From Casuarius casuarius (taxonomy: Eukaryota > Chordata > Aves > Casuariiformes > Casuariidae): a DNA stretch of 64,000 bases. Numbering within the stretch: position 1 is the stretch's first letter; every line of letters starts with the position of its first letter. The notes beneath the pieces were generated by a model that had not been told where the DNA came from, made no database searches, and saw only the letters and a list, made by a program, of their open reading frames with translations. Both the position numbers and the translations under genes were made by a program. The stretch is from the NCBI GenBank assembly GCA_003342895.1, contig PTFA01000086.1, positions 1,076,939 to 1,140,938 on the forward strand, written 5' to 3'. Shown here piece by piece: positions 19,301 to 32,667 of the stretch.

Positions 19301-20204
19301 AACCTCTCCAGCCCTGCTCAGTTCATGGCTGGGCAGAGGAATCACCCCAGGATGGGGACTGTGATGTTTTCCTTTTGCAAAGATGTGGCTAGCGATGACG
19401 CCAGCTCTCCTGAAGCTGGTCTCACAGAGTATGTGTTACCTCAACTGCCCCAGCTGTTCTGGGCACCAGGGAAGGGAGAGGCTCACGTGAGAGTGATTCT
19501 GGGAGGAGAGTTTCTTTCTCCTGAGCACTGAAGGAGGTCATCTCTGGTGCCAGCATCTTCCAGTCAGCCCCATCTGGGAGCCCTCCTCTTCTCATTGCCT
19601 ACATGGTGGGAATTTTGGCTCCACAGAATTTCTCTTTGCTTTATCTTGATGCCTTTTAGTGCCTCTTCCAATTTCTAAGAAACTTCAAAAAGACCACTGT
19701 GTGATCCCCCCCGCCCCGAACACTTGGTCTCTTAGATGTACCACACCTAGGGTACATCTGGTACATTTTCCTGGGATGCTCCTAAATCATTTAGGGTGTG
19801 CATGAAAAGACAGGCAGTCTAAGAGCTGTGTTTGATCCTGGCACATATTCCTTCAGCAATAGGATCTTCCCATTGGCTCAGGTGAGCAGAGAGCTGCTGG
19901 GCCAGCGGTTGCGACCTGCTTTTGTCTGCACAGTTTGTGACAAGAAAGGTTTGCTCTGGCAAAGCTTTGTGGAGTGGACCCTTAAAAATTTATAAAAACC
20001 AAAGTATCTTGCTCAAACAAAGAAAAAGAGGGGGAAGGCTAGAATTAAAAATGATTTCCCATGAGCAGGATTTACTACTGTTTCTTCCTGCATATTACTG
20101 CAAAAAGCTGGACAAGTCTTATGAAAATGAGAATCTTCCCGTTCTCTGAATGAGTCATGGTAATAATATGACATTTTATACCACTTCTCCCATCCGTGGA
20201 ATCT

Positions 20205-20388
20205 CTCTTATTTCAAAACCTCAAAACAGTCTAAAGCTGCAGAGCTATTGTTATTGCAGTTCTAAAGAAAGAGAAACTGAGTCATAGACAGTTTGTCCCA
20301 GATCACACAGGGAGACATTATCAGAAGGGGACACTGAATTCAGGTTCCTGATATCTGTTCTCCAGCTCTAACCAATTCCTCTACATCT
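20205..20388 (+). mobile_element. MIR-like SINE fragment
   Basis: The order of landmarks fits the MIR core-SINE: TTTCAAAACCTCAAAACAG, then GAGAAACTGAGTCATAGACAG, GATCACACAGGGAGA, GAATTCAGGTTCC and CTCCAGCTCTAACC. These correspond to the MIR phrases for 'cattttacagatgaggaaactgaggc', 'aaggtcacacagc' and 'gattcgaacccagg' in order and orientation. It is diverged and inactive. MIR copies are few in bird genomes, so this is an old insertion. Confidence 0.75.
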
Positions 20389-23300
20389 AGTAGTGATACT
20401 ATTTTAAGCAATGACACTAACTGTGATCTCACATAGTCTAGCTTAAAGAATGGAAAGTTCAACTAACATCAGCAGCTACGTAAGTGCAAAAACGTAATTG
20501 TGAGCTGAGCTGGGTCACAGCTTGGAAAGAAACATATGTAATATCACATACGGGCATGCCAAAAACCATCCAGAGAAGCAGGAGCACAGACTACACCTGG
20601 TCATTTGTGTCCAGCCTCTGACAGATTCCTGAAGATGAGCTTTTAAGATCTTTTGTTGATGGTGCATGATCCAAGTTGATTGGACTTTACAGGAGTGGGA
20701 TTGTACATGTCAGTCCTTCATGTACCATCTGCATTTTATATAGACACAGGCCAGATTTTTACATCTGAGTCCCTATATGGGTTTTGGAAACCTGTACCTG
20801 TTCTCTGATATCCATGCATTTCACAGATTTTTGCTCTCCCAAATAATCAAGGTTGTTGCCAGTGTAGAGGTACTGGCATGGAGTGGGTTACAAAATATAT
20901 TGTCCTTTAATGTATTAAAAAGGCTTTCTCAAAATTCATACTGGCTTTGGGAATACACAAACTCCCTTTGGCATTCTGTCTGATGTGTACACGAATTGAG
21001 GAGAGTGGTTGGCATTTATCTTTGAAATGGTTAGGAACGGGATTATTTATGTATTTATGCATCGTGGTTGCTAGATGCTTATTCGTTACCAACAGATAAG
21101 GAGCCCCAGTTTAGACTTATAAATGTAAATCTGGATGAAGCTGTAGAAATGCAGACTATGACTGTACTGCTAGGAACTGTTCTGTAAGTGAGAATAATTT
21201 ATGTGGCAATGAACTGCTGGGTCATTGGTCTTGATCATATCACTGCGGTCGAAATGTAGTTCGAACAGCACTTTAGGGACAATTAAGAATGACTTTCAGT
21301 ACTGGTCATACGCCTGCACTTAAGCAGCCTGTAAGATGATGTTTCTGTGGAAAGAGGCTGGATAGTTGCATAAGTAAAAATTAGAAGTTATGCCATTACG
21401 GTGAACAGGATAAATTCCAAAATTTGTGACTTTAACTGAAGGAAGGGGAANGGAGAAACACTGCCTTGTGGCCATTCATGGACGTGAGAAGGAGAGTGTC
21501 TAGTTATGATCTGCCTTTGGGAAACCGAGGACCTGAAATGAAACAAGATTAAATCATTTTAATTTATGGCCAGACTCTAAATTCAAATCTCTACACCTGT
21601 AAGAGTTGTAGTGAAACGATGCCTTCCCTTTACACATTGAGTTAAGTGTTCAAAGGCAGTGTAAAAAGTAGTTTACCAGCAGTATATTTTTTCTGTCTGA
21701 AGCTGGAGAATTTTGGCACGGGTCACAGAGAGAGTGAGAACCAGGCAGGACAGGGGCACAGCGATTCTTTGCTCCCAGCTTTCTTTCCAGCAACTATTTT
21801 ACAGAAATATGACAGAATTCACCAGTGCAGAGTTTTTATTAGCTCTGTGCTCATTACTACGGTTCTGTAGGCTACAGGAATGCCTGTAAGCCACATAAAT
21901 ACATTAATGCAGTAAGTGAGGGTCAGAGCTCAAAGTGCTTAAGATTGGGTGCAGCGGTCTACTTCAGTCCAAACGAGCACCCAGGTAGGCGACCGTGAGT
22001 CACAACGGCCTTCGGAGGGAGGGGACCGGAGAAGGGACAGCACAAGCTGTGCCGAGACCAGAGACAGACACTCAGAATCNCCTTGGTTACTTAATTTGCA
22101 GACCTTGGGGATTTTGGGGCTTTGAAGGGAGCAAGACTGACCGCTGAGTCTAAGATGGGAAATAANGAAAACTAAAGTGTGTGAAAGAGGTGATGGGAGC
22201 TTCCACTAATGTTTTTTCTATATGTCCTGAAGCACAGAAAAAATAGGAAGCCTATACTTTACTGCAGTGGTCTAGCCAGAACTGATGTACTCAATAGATG
22301 GTCTGTTGATGATTTAATATTAGATGATCTTATCTGTGCAGATTCTCAAAACACGACATTTTTTCCTGAGCNAGGAAACGCCCTCCAGAAAGTGGAGTGT
22401 TATTACCGACTGATGCATGAGGGAGAGCTCTAAGTTGCAATCTTGAATTTCAAATTTCTAGGCATGGGGGAGCTGTATTCAACTCAGAGTCCTAACTCAC
22501 CCCTGTGGTTTCAGTAAAAGCCATATCTGAAGCCAAAATGGGATTACTTCTAAAGAAATTGAGGGAAAAAATCATGCATATTTCATACCGGAACTTCAGT
22601 TTGATTCATTCTTATTTCAGTCTCTGCATATTTACAACTTCTCAAAGTTCTCAGAGTGGGATGGATGATTTGTCAGGAAATATGTGGGATTTATCAACAA
22701 CTATTTGTATTTGAGACACTGATGTGGATGCCCATCTACGCTGTCTTGTGTGTCCCAGATCTTTGTTGGGTGGCAGCATGTTAAAACTTCCTTGTGAATG
22801 TACTGTTTAGGGTTAAAATAACCTTAGATCAGTGTAGCTGAATCTCAGAGGAGTCTCCAGGGAAGTTTATGCTGTCCCATACTTGAAGCACTTTTCACTC
22901 AAGCAAGTGCATTCAAATCTTATTGGTGCAATCTCGTTTATGTACTTTATACCTTAGCNGATTCTATTTTCAGAAAGTTTCCATGCAGGAAAGACCCATA
23001 AGCGAGCTGCAGCAATGCGCTTGGAGAGCTGCGTGCAGTTTGCATTAACCTGTTGTGCACCACAACGTCTCACGTCTCCAGGTGCACAGATCCAGGCTGG
23101 GCAAGTGTTACTCCAGGGAGCAGCAATCGGGGGCAGAGGGAAAACAACCCATGTCATTAGCATGACCAGTAAAGCATGAACGCTGCGACTGAATCAGATA
23201 TNTGGCTGCTCTCCAGACAAACAGTTAGTGTGCTCACGCTAGCTGTTCAACACTTTTAAGTGCAAGACATACTTGCAAATACAGAGGCTGATTCACAAAA

Positions 23301-25166
23301 ATCTAACTTGCTGATCTATGAACTGGACCAGCTCTGCTTATTTCCGCTTCCCATTTGACATGGCTAAAATCTTCTTACTCGCTTTCNCGAGACTTCAGCT
23401 AAAGCTCTTCATTTACCAGGTCTGCAACTTCTCAAGAGGAGTGTGAGATACATTCAATTCAACTTGGGTCTGAAACCTATATTCTTCTAGACTCTTAGCC
23501 TNTTGCTAACCCGGAACTGAACTGTGTTGCCTTTCTCCAAACCGAGATTTGGTGGCATTTCAGCCTTTTGGATAAGAGGAGTCCTCTTGATGAGGACTGC
23601 AGAGCCTGTACAACAGAAGTCAAATTAACAGGTTTAAAAACAAGGACACAGGGATGTTTAATCTGGTGGCTTCTAATAGGGCATTTCCATCTAGGGTGAA
23701 GGCCACCCACTTCCATTACATGGTGATAACAAAGTTGCTTGCCTCGTGTTTTTTGGATTCTTCCAATATTCAGTAAGTGGCCACAGCTTAGAAAAGCTGC
23801 ATATTTCAAGGAACTCAGCTGGTAATTCTTCATTCTCCATCATGAAGAAAGTTCAGTAGCTTCAAATGAGTCCTGATTGTTAGCAAAGATATATCGAGTC
23901 ACTGATGAGCTCAGCACCCCCATTGCATCCTGCTGACTGCTTTTATAAAGCTCCACTCGCCACCGTCTGTCAGGGGTTTCTGAATGTGTTGCATGTGCAC
24001 AAAAAATACCATCTTAAACAAACAGCAGATCGCTATGATGATCTTCAGACTATATGCTGAGGCCACCCTCCTGCTGATTTCTGCTCGGAGGGATGGAGTT
24101 GGGATAAACAGGAGAAGGGAATTCAGGCCAATTAAAAATCCTGCTCGTTTCTCTATTCCCATGAGCCCACAGCTCAGTGTCTTCAATGGCCAAAGTAAAA
24201 ACATATGTAAGTACATCGGTACATGTTTGAGTTCAGGCAATGGAGCCCTAATAACTACTACATGTCTGGCCATAAATAATTGAGACCAGGGTAGTTTAGG
24301 AATGATTCTATTTACTTGTGGGCATAGATTTTTTTTGTATTTGAGAGGGATTGCCCTGTAAGTGCTGTAAGAGCTCTGAATAGTGAGAAACCTCACGTGA
24401 CAATGTGGTATAATATTACTGGGAAAAAAGCCCTATCGCTAACTAAAATTGTAAGGTTAGATTAGAACTGGCATGGAGTCAGGATCTAAACAGCAAGATT
24501 AAAGGTCAAAATAAAAGACTAAAAGTAGAAAAAGAACATTTCATTAACAAAAGGCAGCTAAAACCTTTTATTAATAAGAACAACTCAAGGCTGTAGGTAG
24601 TTTCTAAAAAAAAAAGCTGGTGAAATTCAAATTGTTAGAAATCTTCAAGCCAATGTTTGGAAAATACCAGCTAGTGAGCATCTGGAAATCTGAGTTTTTT
24701 GGAATTCATTTCTTCAGTTAAACACTTGAGTTCTCATTCCTTTTCTTCCTATCCTCACCAACACTTATGGACGTCAGGCTTTTGCCCCTGTTCGAATCAG
24801 CAGCCTTTCTTGATTCTGGTAAAAATAAACCACATCTTATTGTCTTTTATTGAGCAGAGCAGCAGCAGCAACATCTGGCAAAACAGACACTGGCTTGTGT
24901 TATGTTGCAGCTTTTTCGCATGGTGCAATTTCACCCTTCTGTAAGATGTGGAGAGAAGTTCGTTAACACATAAGGTCTCCCGTGAAAACCTGACGAGATC
25001 TTTTTTGCCTCGCAGACTGTTGTAAACTAGGCCATAACCGAGTCCATCTATGCAGCTGCCTAATACCATTTAATTGCTTTATAAATCAGAAGCAAAATGT
25101 GTTGATTTAACTACGTTATAAAAGAAGGCTTTGCTGTTATTCCTTTGCAAAGTGCAAAACCTTGCC
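20389..25166. other. Intergenic DNA with clustered ambiguous bases
   Basis: No gene is recognisable. Single N bases lie at 21451, 22080, 22166, 22372, 22959, 23202, 23387 and 23502, against only two N elsewhere in the window (3692 and 49628). A minus-strand open frame at 23911-24396 has no ATG at its first codon and no similarity I recognise. Confidence 0.6.
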
Positions 25167-25209
25167 TTTTTTTTTTTTTTTTTTTTTTTTGAGTTTTTTT
25201 TTTTTTTTT
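25167..25209. repeat. Poly(T) double tract
   Basis: A 24-T run, then GAG, then a 16-T run. It may be a reverse-oriented retro-element tail or plain simple sequence. No element body is recognisable beside it. Confidence 0.9.
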
Positions 25210-26749
25210 AAAATTCAAGTTAATAGCTTTTCTGGCTAATGTGAAAGAAATGTATTTATGACATTGTCATCTCAGTTCTTGTATACTTCAGTCTTGGAAT
25301 GTGTCATCACTTTTATTCAAGTGTTAGCTTTTGTTGTAATTTTTCCTTATTCTAGACTTAATGAAAATTTTAAGAATGTAATGAAAATATAATCCTGATG
25401 TTTAATTATGACATAAGCCAAGCAGAATTTATCCATAACAAAAATGTCAAGGCCCATATAGTCTACTACAAACCCTTATTTTTAAGCAACACAACTAATT
25501 ATGCTTGAACATGCTGAAGGTTTATTACTTTGGATAAAAGCATTCAGAGCATCTTCTTTATTATGATTTCTAGAAGAAAAACAATGTAAAATAAAGATAA
25601 TTGAAGTATCTTTGACAGACAGGTTGTTTTTTCTAGGGAAGTGTGTTGCTTTAAAAAAGAACCTCCTTAAACAAATTTATGAGAAACTATTTTGCACAGA
25701 AAATTTTGTTTTATGTTAGGCTCGGTCATAATTTACTTTATTCTATGCCTTTAAATAAAGCATTATACATTTACATTGGTGATCTGGATGCCATTTTAAT
25801 TATCTAATGTCAGCTTCTGTAAGACTGATAAAACTATTAAAGCAGAAATTCAGTGCTAGGGTAGCATGGTGCTACTAAAATTGAAAAATAGCTCTTTAGT
25901 TCTGTCCGCGTTACTGGCACTACTAAATTTCCTTCCAATATAAAAGGTGTTCTGCTTAAGTATTGCTGAATGGAAGCCCATGACCATATTATGAAGATAT
26001 ACAAAGCTAAATCTGAGGGCTGTGCCTTCAAGGATCATACTAAGCTGGCTACTTTATTGGGGTTAGGATTTTGACACTAATTTTATTGACTGCAGTATTC
26101 CATCCTCTGGAAGAAGAAAAAAAATCCATTAAAATGTTACACTTAAATAAAAGCCCCCAGCAAATTGCTTGCCACAGAGAGATGTTTGCATGAGAAAGAG
26201 GCAAGGACATAAGAAGCCTTTTCAAACTCATGCATACGTTTTCTTAATAAAATGTGTAATTCTCTGTTTCTCATTGTGCATTTTAGTCATCATGTCTAGC
26301 TATAAGACACTCAGGCTGATTTTTATCAGTTTGATTTAAAAACAATGTTTTTTTCCAGCAGCCAGATTTAGTAATAGTTTCTTATGGAGCAGCTTTTATT
26401 TTGTTTAATCAATGATATTGATTTCCCTTTAAATATAAAGATTGCACCGTTCAACACTGGATACAACAACAGTATTTTAAAGATGAAGTGACTGCCTGGT
26501 TTGTTAAAGTCTCCTTTTCAATAAATCACCTGTGGTTTAACAATACTGTTTAGAATGAATCCTCATAAATTAGTGGTGTTTGATTCTTAATAATGAAAGC
26601 TTTATTATGTGTTAAAAGAAAGGGCTTATCAGTTTTCAAGGCCCCCTATATACGTCCTGGATTATTTTTCCTAATTAGCTTTTATTTAAGTAAAACACCA
26701 TTGTAACTATTTAATTTTGTGCACATACCAGCAAGCCCTAATTTTCACC
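25210..26749. other. AT-rich, CpG-poor, repeat-free tract
   Basis: About 1.5 kb of AT-rich DNA with only a handful of CpG dinucleotides, no recognisable transposon and many ATTA/TTTAAT words, for example TTTAATCAATGATATTGATT near 26404. This look is common in conserved non-coding DNA of gene deserts, but conservation cannot be tested here. Confidence 0.35.
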
Positions 26750-26900
26750 TCTGCACCCTGAGCGGCATTTGTGTGAGCCGTCGGCTGGGGCTGTGTGGGT
26801 GTAAGTGCTGCTCGGCGCAATTAAGGGCTCTGGAACCGGCTCATTACGGGGCGGATAAATAAGAGGCCCAGGGCTGAGGGAGTGTGGCTTGCGCTGGAAA
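26750..26900. promoter_or_regulatory. Isolated CpG-dense islet, candidate enhancer
   Basis: At least eight CpG dinucleotides fall within about 150 bp, directly after 1.5 kb that has about five. The islet includes GCTCGGCGCAATTAAGG and CATTACGGGGCGGATAAATAAG. No reading frame explains the composition. A distal enhancer or the promoter of a non-coding RNA is possible. Confidence 0.35.
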
Positions 26901-29747
26901 TAGCAATCTTAACACTAATGTCTAGCCCAGACCTAGCAGCTCTGCCTGGGGGGTATTTCCTGGGGAGCAGATCTGAGCCTTGGACCTGGGGGTGCTGGGG
27001 GCACCAGCGCTGTGACCACAGCTGGAGACCAGAGTAGCACCCTGGCTCTAAAAACTACTCTTTTTTGCAAGAAATGGTATTTTTTAAGCTTCCATGCTGA
27101 TCCTCTCTTTTCTTGACTATTCCAGGGAAATATCTTTTGCATTCTGCTTTTGGTTAGTTGGCTGGTTTTGTAAAAGCCATGATCTGGAATTTCTGGGTTT
27201 GGATTTGCTTCTCCTATTCCTATTTTAAATATTCCCTCCTTCCTTCTCTTTCTGGTGGAACCATGAACAATGAAGGCACTACAGTGTGCTCCTCTTTTTC
27301 TCACTTTTCTAAGTCTTTCCCATAGACAATGTTGGAGGAAAAGGTCAAAAGCAAGCAAGCTCCCCCAAAAGCCCATCCTCTTATTATCTGTCAAGTGTTT
27401 TCATTTGAAGTGTATAAAAATATTTAAAAGCAAAAATGCACTCTTAAGCATCCCCAGTTCCTCATCCCTTTTTTTTGCTTTTCACCAAGCTTTTTTTCTG
27501 CAGTAAAAGAAGAAAAAAAGAGAACAGAAAAATGGCTTTACCTTCTCCCTGTTTTACTATGTTATGGCTTTCTCCAACAGGATTTAAGAAATGTTAGACA
27601 GATAGTGGTGGTGCTAGGGGAATCTGTTCCCCAACTAACTTCTATTTTCCTATGTAAGAAACTGAAATGACTCTAAGTTTTTAATTCAGATTAGACTAGA
27701 CTCCAACTGAGAGAAGAATGACTGTCTCATTCTGGCTTGAAACTTTTGAGAAACCTTTAAACATTTTAATGGGAAACTTCTGAATGGATTTTGAACACCA
27801 GAAAGAATAATTGGAAAAAGAATGCGAAGCATGTGACCATCTCTAGCCTGAAATGTTTAAGTCTGATCTTTCTATCCTTCCTGTAAAGAAAGACTGATCT
27901 CTCTTAAGGACAGGTGTTTCTCACTCTCTGCTGCTCGCTGTCTCTTTCCTACGTGCTGCTTTCACCTGACCTCGGAAATCTGTAAAGTTGGTGAGGAAAA
28001 ATCTTCAAACCATTAATATTTATTAAATGCAATTAATGCTTTTGCATGCTGTTTACACCTAATAGAAAAGATCTGATCTGCAAGTTTGCCAAAATGTGTG
28101 AAATGCTTTTATATTTAGTATCCAAAAATATCCTAAATTCTTCCTTGGCCATTCTACATAGTCAGCACCAGGAAAAAAAGAAGCAGTAAGAAAACATAAA
28201 ACAAAAAAGCTCTCGAATGATGTTCACCACTGTACAGAGGAGGAGGTTAGACAGGGATTAAGTGGCAGAATCCTTGTACCAATGCTCTGCAAAGGAGGAA
28301 ATTTCCTGATAGGAGGATTAAGAGGAAACCTAAAGCAAGGTTTGAACTAGTAAAAAGGAAATTACACTGATAAGTGTCATAGAAGATTTAAAGTCCAAAT
28401 GATGCTAAAATGAAGGAACCAAAACATCTGTTTCTGGTAGAGCAAGCTACTAACAAATTATCATAACAACACACATTACTGAATTTTGCTGGAGATAAGG
28501 TGGAACAAGTACCAGGTCTGTCATCCTTTCCAATCTAGATATCACAGTAGCACTTTTACTAGATGCTGAGATTGTAGTAGAGAATCTGGGACACTTCTAC
28601 ATATTGTAAATCTTTACACAAACTTAGGGATATGACCTTTATGATGAACTATTTACTGTGCTGTGCAGTAAGGGAGACAACTGAGAGAGCTGTGCTGAAA
28701 CACTTGACCTGAGGGGGAAGGAGCGAGGAAGGAGCGAGCCAGCCAGGAGCTCCTGGACCCCTCAAGTGATGAGTCAGACTCCCACTGCCACTGCACGGGC
28801 TTTCCTCATCCTGGGTGAGCAGCTGGGTCTATATTTCAGAATAGGAAAGACAAGAAAATGATTTCAACAGACGGGCAACAACAGACTCTTGTGCTGTGGG
28901 ATTACAACAAATACCTGCCAGTTCTCCATCCCTCATGAGCCAAACCCCACCCCGGGTTCAGCTCTGAAGCTTACAGCTACCCCCTTCCCTCTCTATAGAG
29001 CTTCTGGTTTTGCTTCACATGCTTTCTCCCAGTCCCTTTGCTCCCTATCGCCCTGTATACGTTGGGCAGATTATATCCTTCTGCGACTCACTCAAGAGAG
29101 CTGTCTAAGAAATGAGCTCGGGAGGTGGAAATGTGAGCTGTCCGTAGTCCTTGATCTGAGAATGTCTTCAAGAGGATGGTTGTGGGCAAATGCTGTAGGT
29201 TTGGTCCCTTTGGGTCTTCCTGACAGAGCAGCAGTTATTGTATAACACAAACTGTGGTGATAGCAGACTTGCAGGTTGAATGACATATACATATTAGCAC
29301 AATTAAGCACATCTCCTTTAACATTTAGTGTTCTGCCCATTTGAATGAAATCAGTGAAGCTACACTGATTTATACTACCTGGAGACCTAGCTCATATGCC
29401 ATTGTACAATCTCAGGAAAAAAGCAAGATACTGTAGTTCAGGAGTTTCTCTAGCTCTCAGTTCATGTTCATCTTAGTGTCTTTCCACTTTGTCCTGAGAC
29501 CCTCAAAATTATCTTCCAGCATCATCAAACCCTATTAGTATTGCTTCTATAGCATAACGTATTTGATATTCTATAATGCAATAAAACTCAGTTGGTCTAC
29601 ATTTGACATCTGAATTGTATTAAGAAAAGAAAATCATTATAAAACGAATATGGTGAGATTCTAGTACTTCGGATGATGCCCTACTGAAGGCTGCTCGTGT
29701 GCCACTGAAGTCAAGGACACAGAAAGGACATCACAAATTCCATAAAC

Positions 29748-29769
29748 TTTTTTTTTTTTTTTTTTTTTT
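29748..29769. repeat. 22-base T homopolymer
   Basis: Simple sequence. No adjacent retro-element body is recognised. Confidence 0.9.
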
Positions 29770-32646
29770 GACAGAGACACAGTGCTGGAATATGACCAAA
29801 CTCTTATTTACTTTGTTCAGTGCCACAATTAGTGAAAATCAAAGTGTCTGCAGCTGCATTTTATACTGTAAATTATTAGGTAATTAACCTTAATGCACCC
29901 TACTCCAGCTTTCCAACATAGCTGAGAGCATTTTTCAAATGCAACAATACATATGACTGCATCACTGCTTAATTATAAATAAAACAAGCCTCTAATGCAA
30001 TGTGAGGGATTTGGATGGTGCTAATGGAGCGTGGCGCAGGAGGAAGGGAGAAAGAGAGTGAGAGAGGATGAAATGCTTTTTCATCAGAACGGAAAGACAA
30101 AGATTCATCTCACAAGGGTGCAGATAAAAGAACATCCAACCAAAGGATGCTTTACTTGCACACTGATTCATGTTACTATGCTTAGTGTCTTTCACAAGAG
30201 AATGTGTGTTCATTCTCTTTACAGAGAAGAGCTGTTTATGTTTAAAAAACAGAGATAATTTATAAATAAACCAGATTAGCTATAAATAAAACTAAGATTT
30301 TGGAATTAGTAACAGAGCTATCCATTTCTGTTTTTATGGCAGAAGTGGGCCCTATCCAGCAATGTCAGGGACTGCAAGAATGAAACCAGCACTTCCACCC
30401 ATATTTTCACAGGTGACAGCTAATGCGATTAGTTTGCAGGGCTCGATGGATGATCCTGTGCACCAACAGACAGTCGGAGTTTGCACAAAGCACCCAGGAC
30501 TACTTGGATTTTCCAAAGCAATAGGCAGTTCTGACACACTCCTGGAGCTCTAAATATTTCTTTTCTAAGGATACCAGCTGCTTTCAATAGGAGAAAGATG
30601 GTACTAATTCTAGTTACTGGAGTTATGCTATACACATTAAGTAAAGTATTATCCTCTATATTTGATGAGCTGTAGGGGAGAGAGCATTTGCACCACTGCT
30701 GGCTATATAAACTTGATTCCACTTTGAGTGGCTGAAATTGCAAAACACCAACATCTTTGACTATCAAAATCAGAAAGTGCAGGCAGAACAGCTTAAAGTC
30801 ACTGACTTTACTTGCAGTGAACTTCCCATCTCCCTGACAGGATGGGGTTTGTCCTCTAGACTGCTGCCTCTCTGCTTTCCCCATATCTGTGATATTTGGA
30901 GCCCTCGAACAACTCGCGATTCACCATAACCCAGAAGGGACCCATGGCATCTGCAAGACACAGGTATTACAGATGAGGTTAGGAGGCAAATCCTTGTCAG
31001 GGGCAGAGGCAGAGGCCAGGAGGCCAGATTCACACCCTCTTGCTGTAACCGATGTACCTTATTCCAGATACGTACTCCTTCACTCCTGAGGGGAAGCTTC
31101 CCTTTGCTCATCCAGCTCTGTCAAAAACAAGTGTGTTACCTTTTGGCGTCAGTCCTGCAGCTGCAGCTGTTAGCAAAGGTAGCCAAATTACAGCTTACTC
31201 CCCAAATAATATTAAGAAGAGGAATGTGTTATTTTCACAGTGGGTGGAATTGCTGCGACATTGTATTTTTTCATAAAAAAGAAAAGAGAAGGAAAAAGAA
31301 AAAGGACACATCTACTAGTAACATACTGCTGGTCATACAACTATTTCAAAAAGAAAACTTGGTCATTTTTGTGTAGTCTGAAAAAGGAGGAAGGAGGAAC
31401 AGGTTTGATGAAACGAATGAGATACGTCATTAAACTGCAGCATTAAAAATAATACTTCAGGATTTCTGTGCATGAAAAGAACCGAAAGAGCTATTTGTCT
31501 CTTCATGGGTGCGAATAACTCCTATTGACATTAATGTGATGCGTTTGATTTATGTTGAGCGCAGCTCAGAGGCTGAGGTTCATTTACCCTGGGTAAAAGT
31601 GGTGGAGCTTAATGGAGGAATATGAATAATCTGAGAGAAGCTTTACATTTTAGCATGAACCTTTGACTTCTGTGCATTTTCAGCAACGGCATGCCATTTT
31701 AGCTCTATAGGCGAGTGAAGAGCATGAGCATGCAGTGGTCGTCCCCACGCCGTGCGTGCAGCCATGGCAGCAGCACGTGCAAACGCAGGTGCTGACACAG
31801 GAGTGCAGGGCTAGGTGGGAGCGGAAAGGAACAAACCCTTACACAGCAGATCATTCATCTCTTCTATCGCAGCTTTCTATCATGCCTGCTGAAGTATAAT
31901 ATGGCTGAAAATACTGCAAAGCCCATGCTTAAAAAAATGCACTAACCTAAAGACTATTTATGGAATTGCTGGCACTGGGGAAGAGGAAGGACTAGGGATG
32001 GAGGCAGGGCTGCCGGGCTGCATCCTGGAGGGCGTTTCAGAGGCTGCTGGTGCCCACGCACCAAAGTGCAGAGCAGGTGAAGGCTCCCCTTTTCAGTGGG
32101 AGTTTTCTTTGAAGTTTCAGGGAAAGCTTTGACCCAAAACAAGCAGCGCTAGCGAGGGGGTAGAGATGAGTTACGGGAGGAGTGCTGCCAGTCACAACAA
32201 ACCAACATACTGCTCCTTGCAAAGAGTCTCTTATGGCTCAAGAAGTCAAGGAAGAAACAGAGACTTTTCCTGCTGATTGTGGTCCTGAGTCAGCTGGGTT
32301 TTTGCTTTGTATAAAAGGAGGTGCCATACATACCATCTGTCTCTTCTCCTGGCTCTTTGTTGGAGAACCTCTCAGCATCATCCTGTGTAAAGCAGAGCAT
32401 CCTCCCAGCTCTGAGGGAACAACGAACAGGTTCTGCTCCACACAAAACACTCGGTTCTTTATATCTCTGGAAATGGTGCACCAAGACCAACTGTTAATAT
32501 TTCACCTAGGCAGAGGTTGGCATTGCCAGGCTACACAGCTCCAACAGCCATGCCACTTTGCATCAATGGAATATCTGAACCCAACTGTCCTAATTAAAGG
32601 TCATCGGCTTTTAGCATGTGTTAAGGGGATAGATTTTTTTCCATCC

Positions 32647-32667
32647 TTTTTTTTTTTTTTTTTTTTT
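32647..32667. repeat. 21-base T homopolymer
   Basis: Simple sequence. No adjacent retro-element body is recognised. Confidence 0.9.

Larger units (their letters stand above)
9306..20204. other. Intergenic DNA, first part
   Basis: No gene is recognisable in about 11 kb. The region is AT-rich and CpG-poor, apart from modest CpG-bearing patches near 14040-14330 and 14940-15130. It contains the 61-A run, TA microsatellites near 10371-10382 and 10523-10546, a TG-rich patch near 15600-15620 and a TTTA repeat at 16314-16333. The open frames on both strands are short and unlike known proteins. Confidence 0.6.

Noticed and set aside
23911..24396. Minus-strand 161-codon frame
   Set aside because: It starts with GTG, has no recognisable domain, and no splice or promoter context supports it.
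26933..27394. Minus-strand 153-codon frame beside the CpG islet
   Set aside because: It starts with TTG, is transcriptionally directed towards the islet rather than away from it, and has no recognisable domain.
28225..28290. MIR-like phrase with ACAGAGGAGGAGGTTAGACAGG
   Set aside because: The similarity is limited to purine-rich words, and the order of other MIR landmarks is not found.
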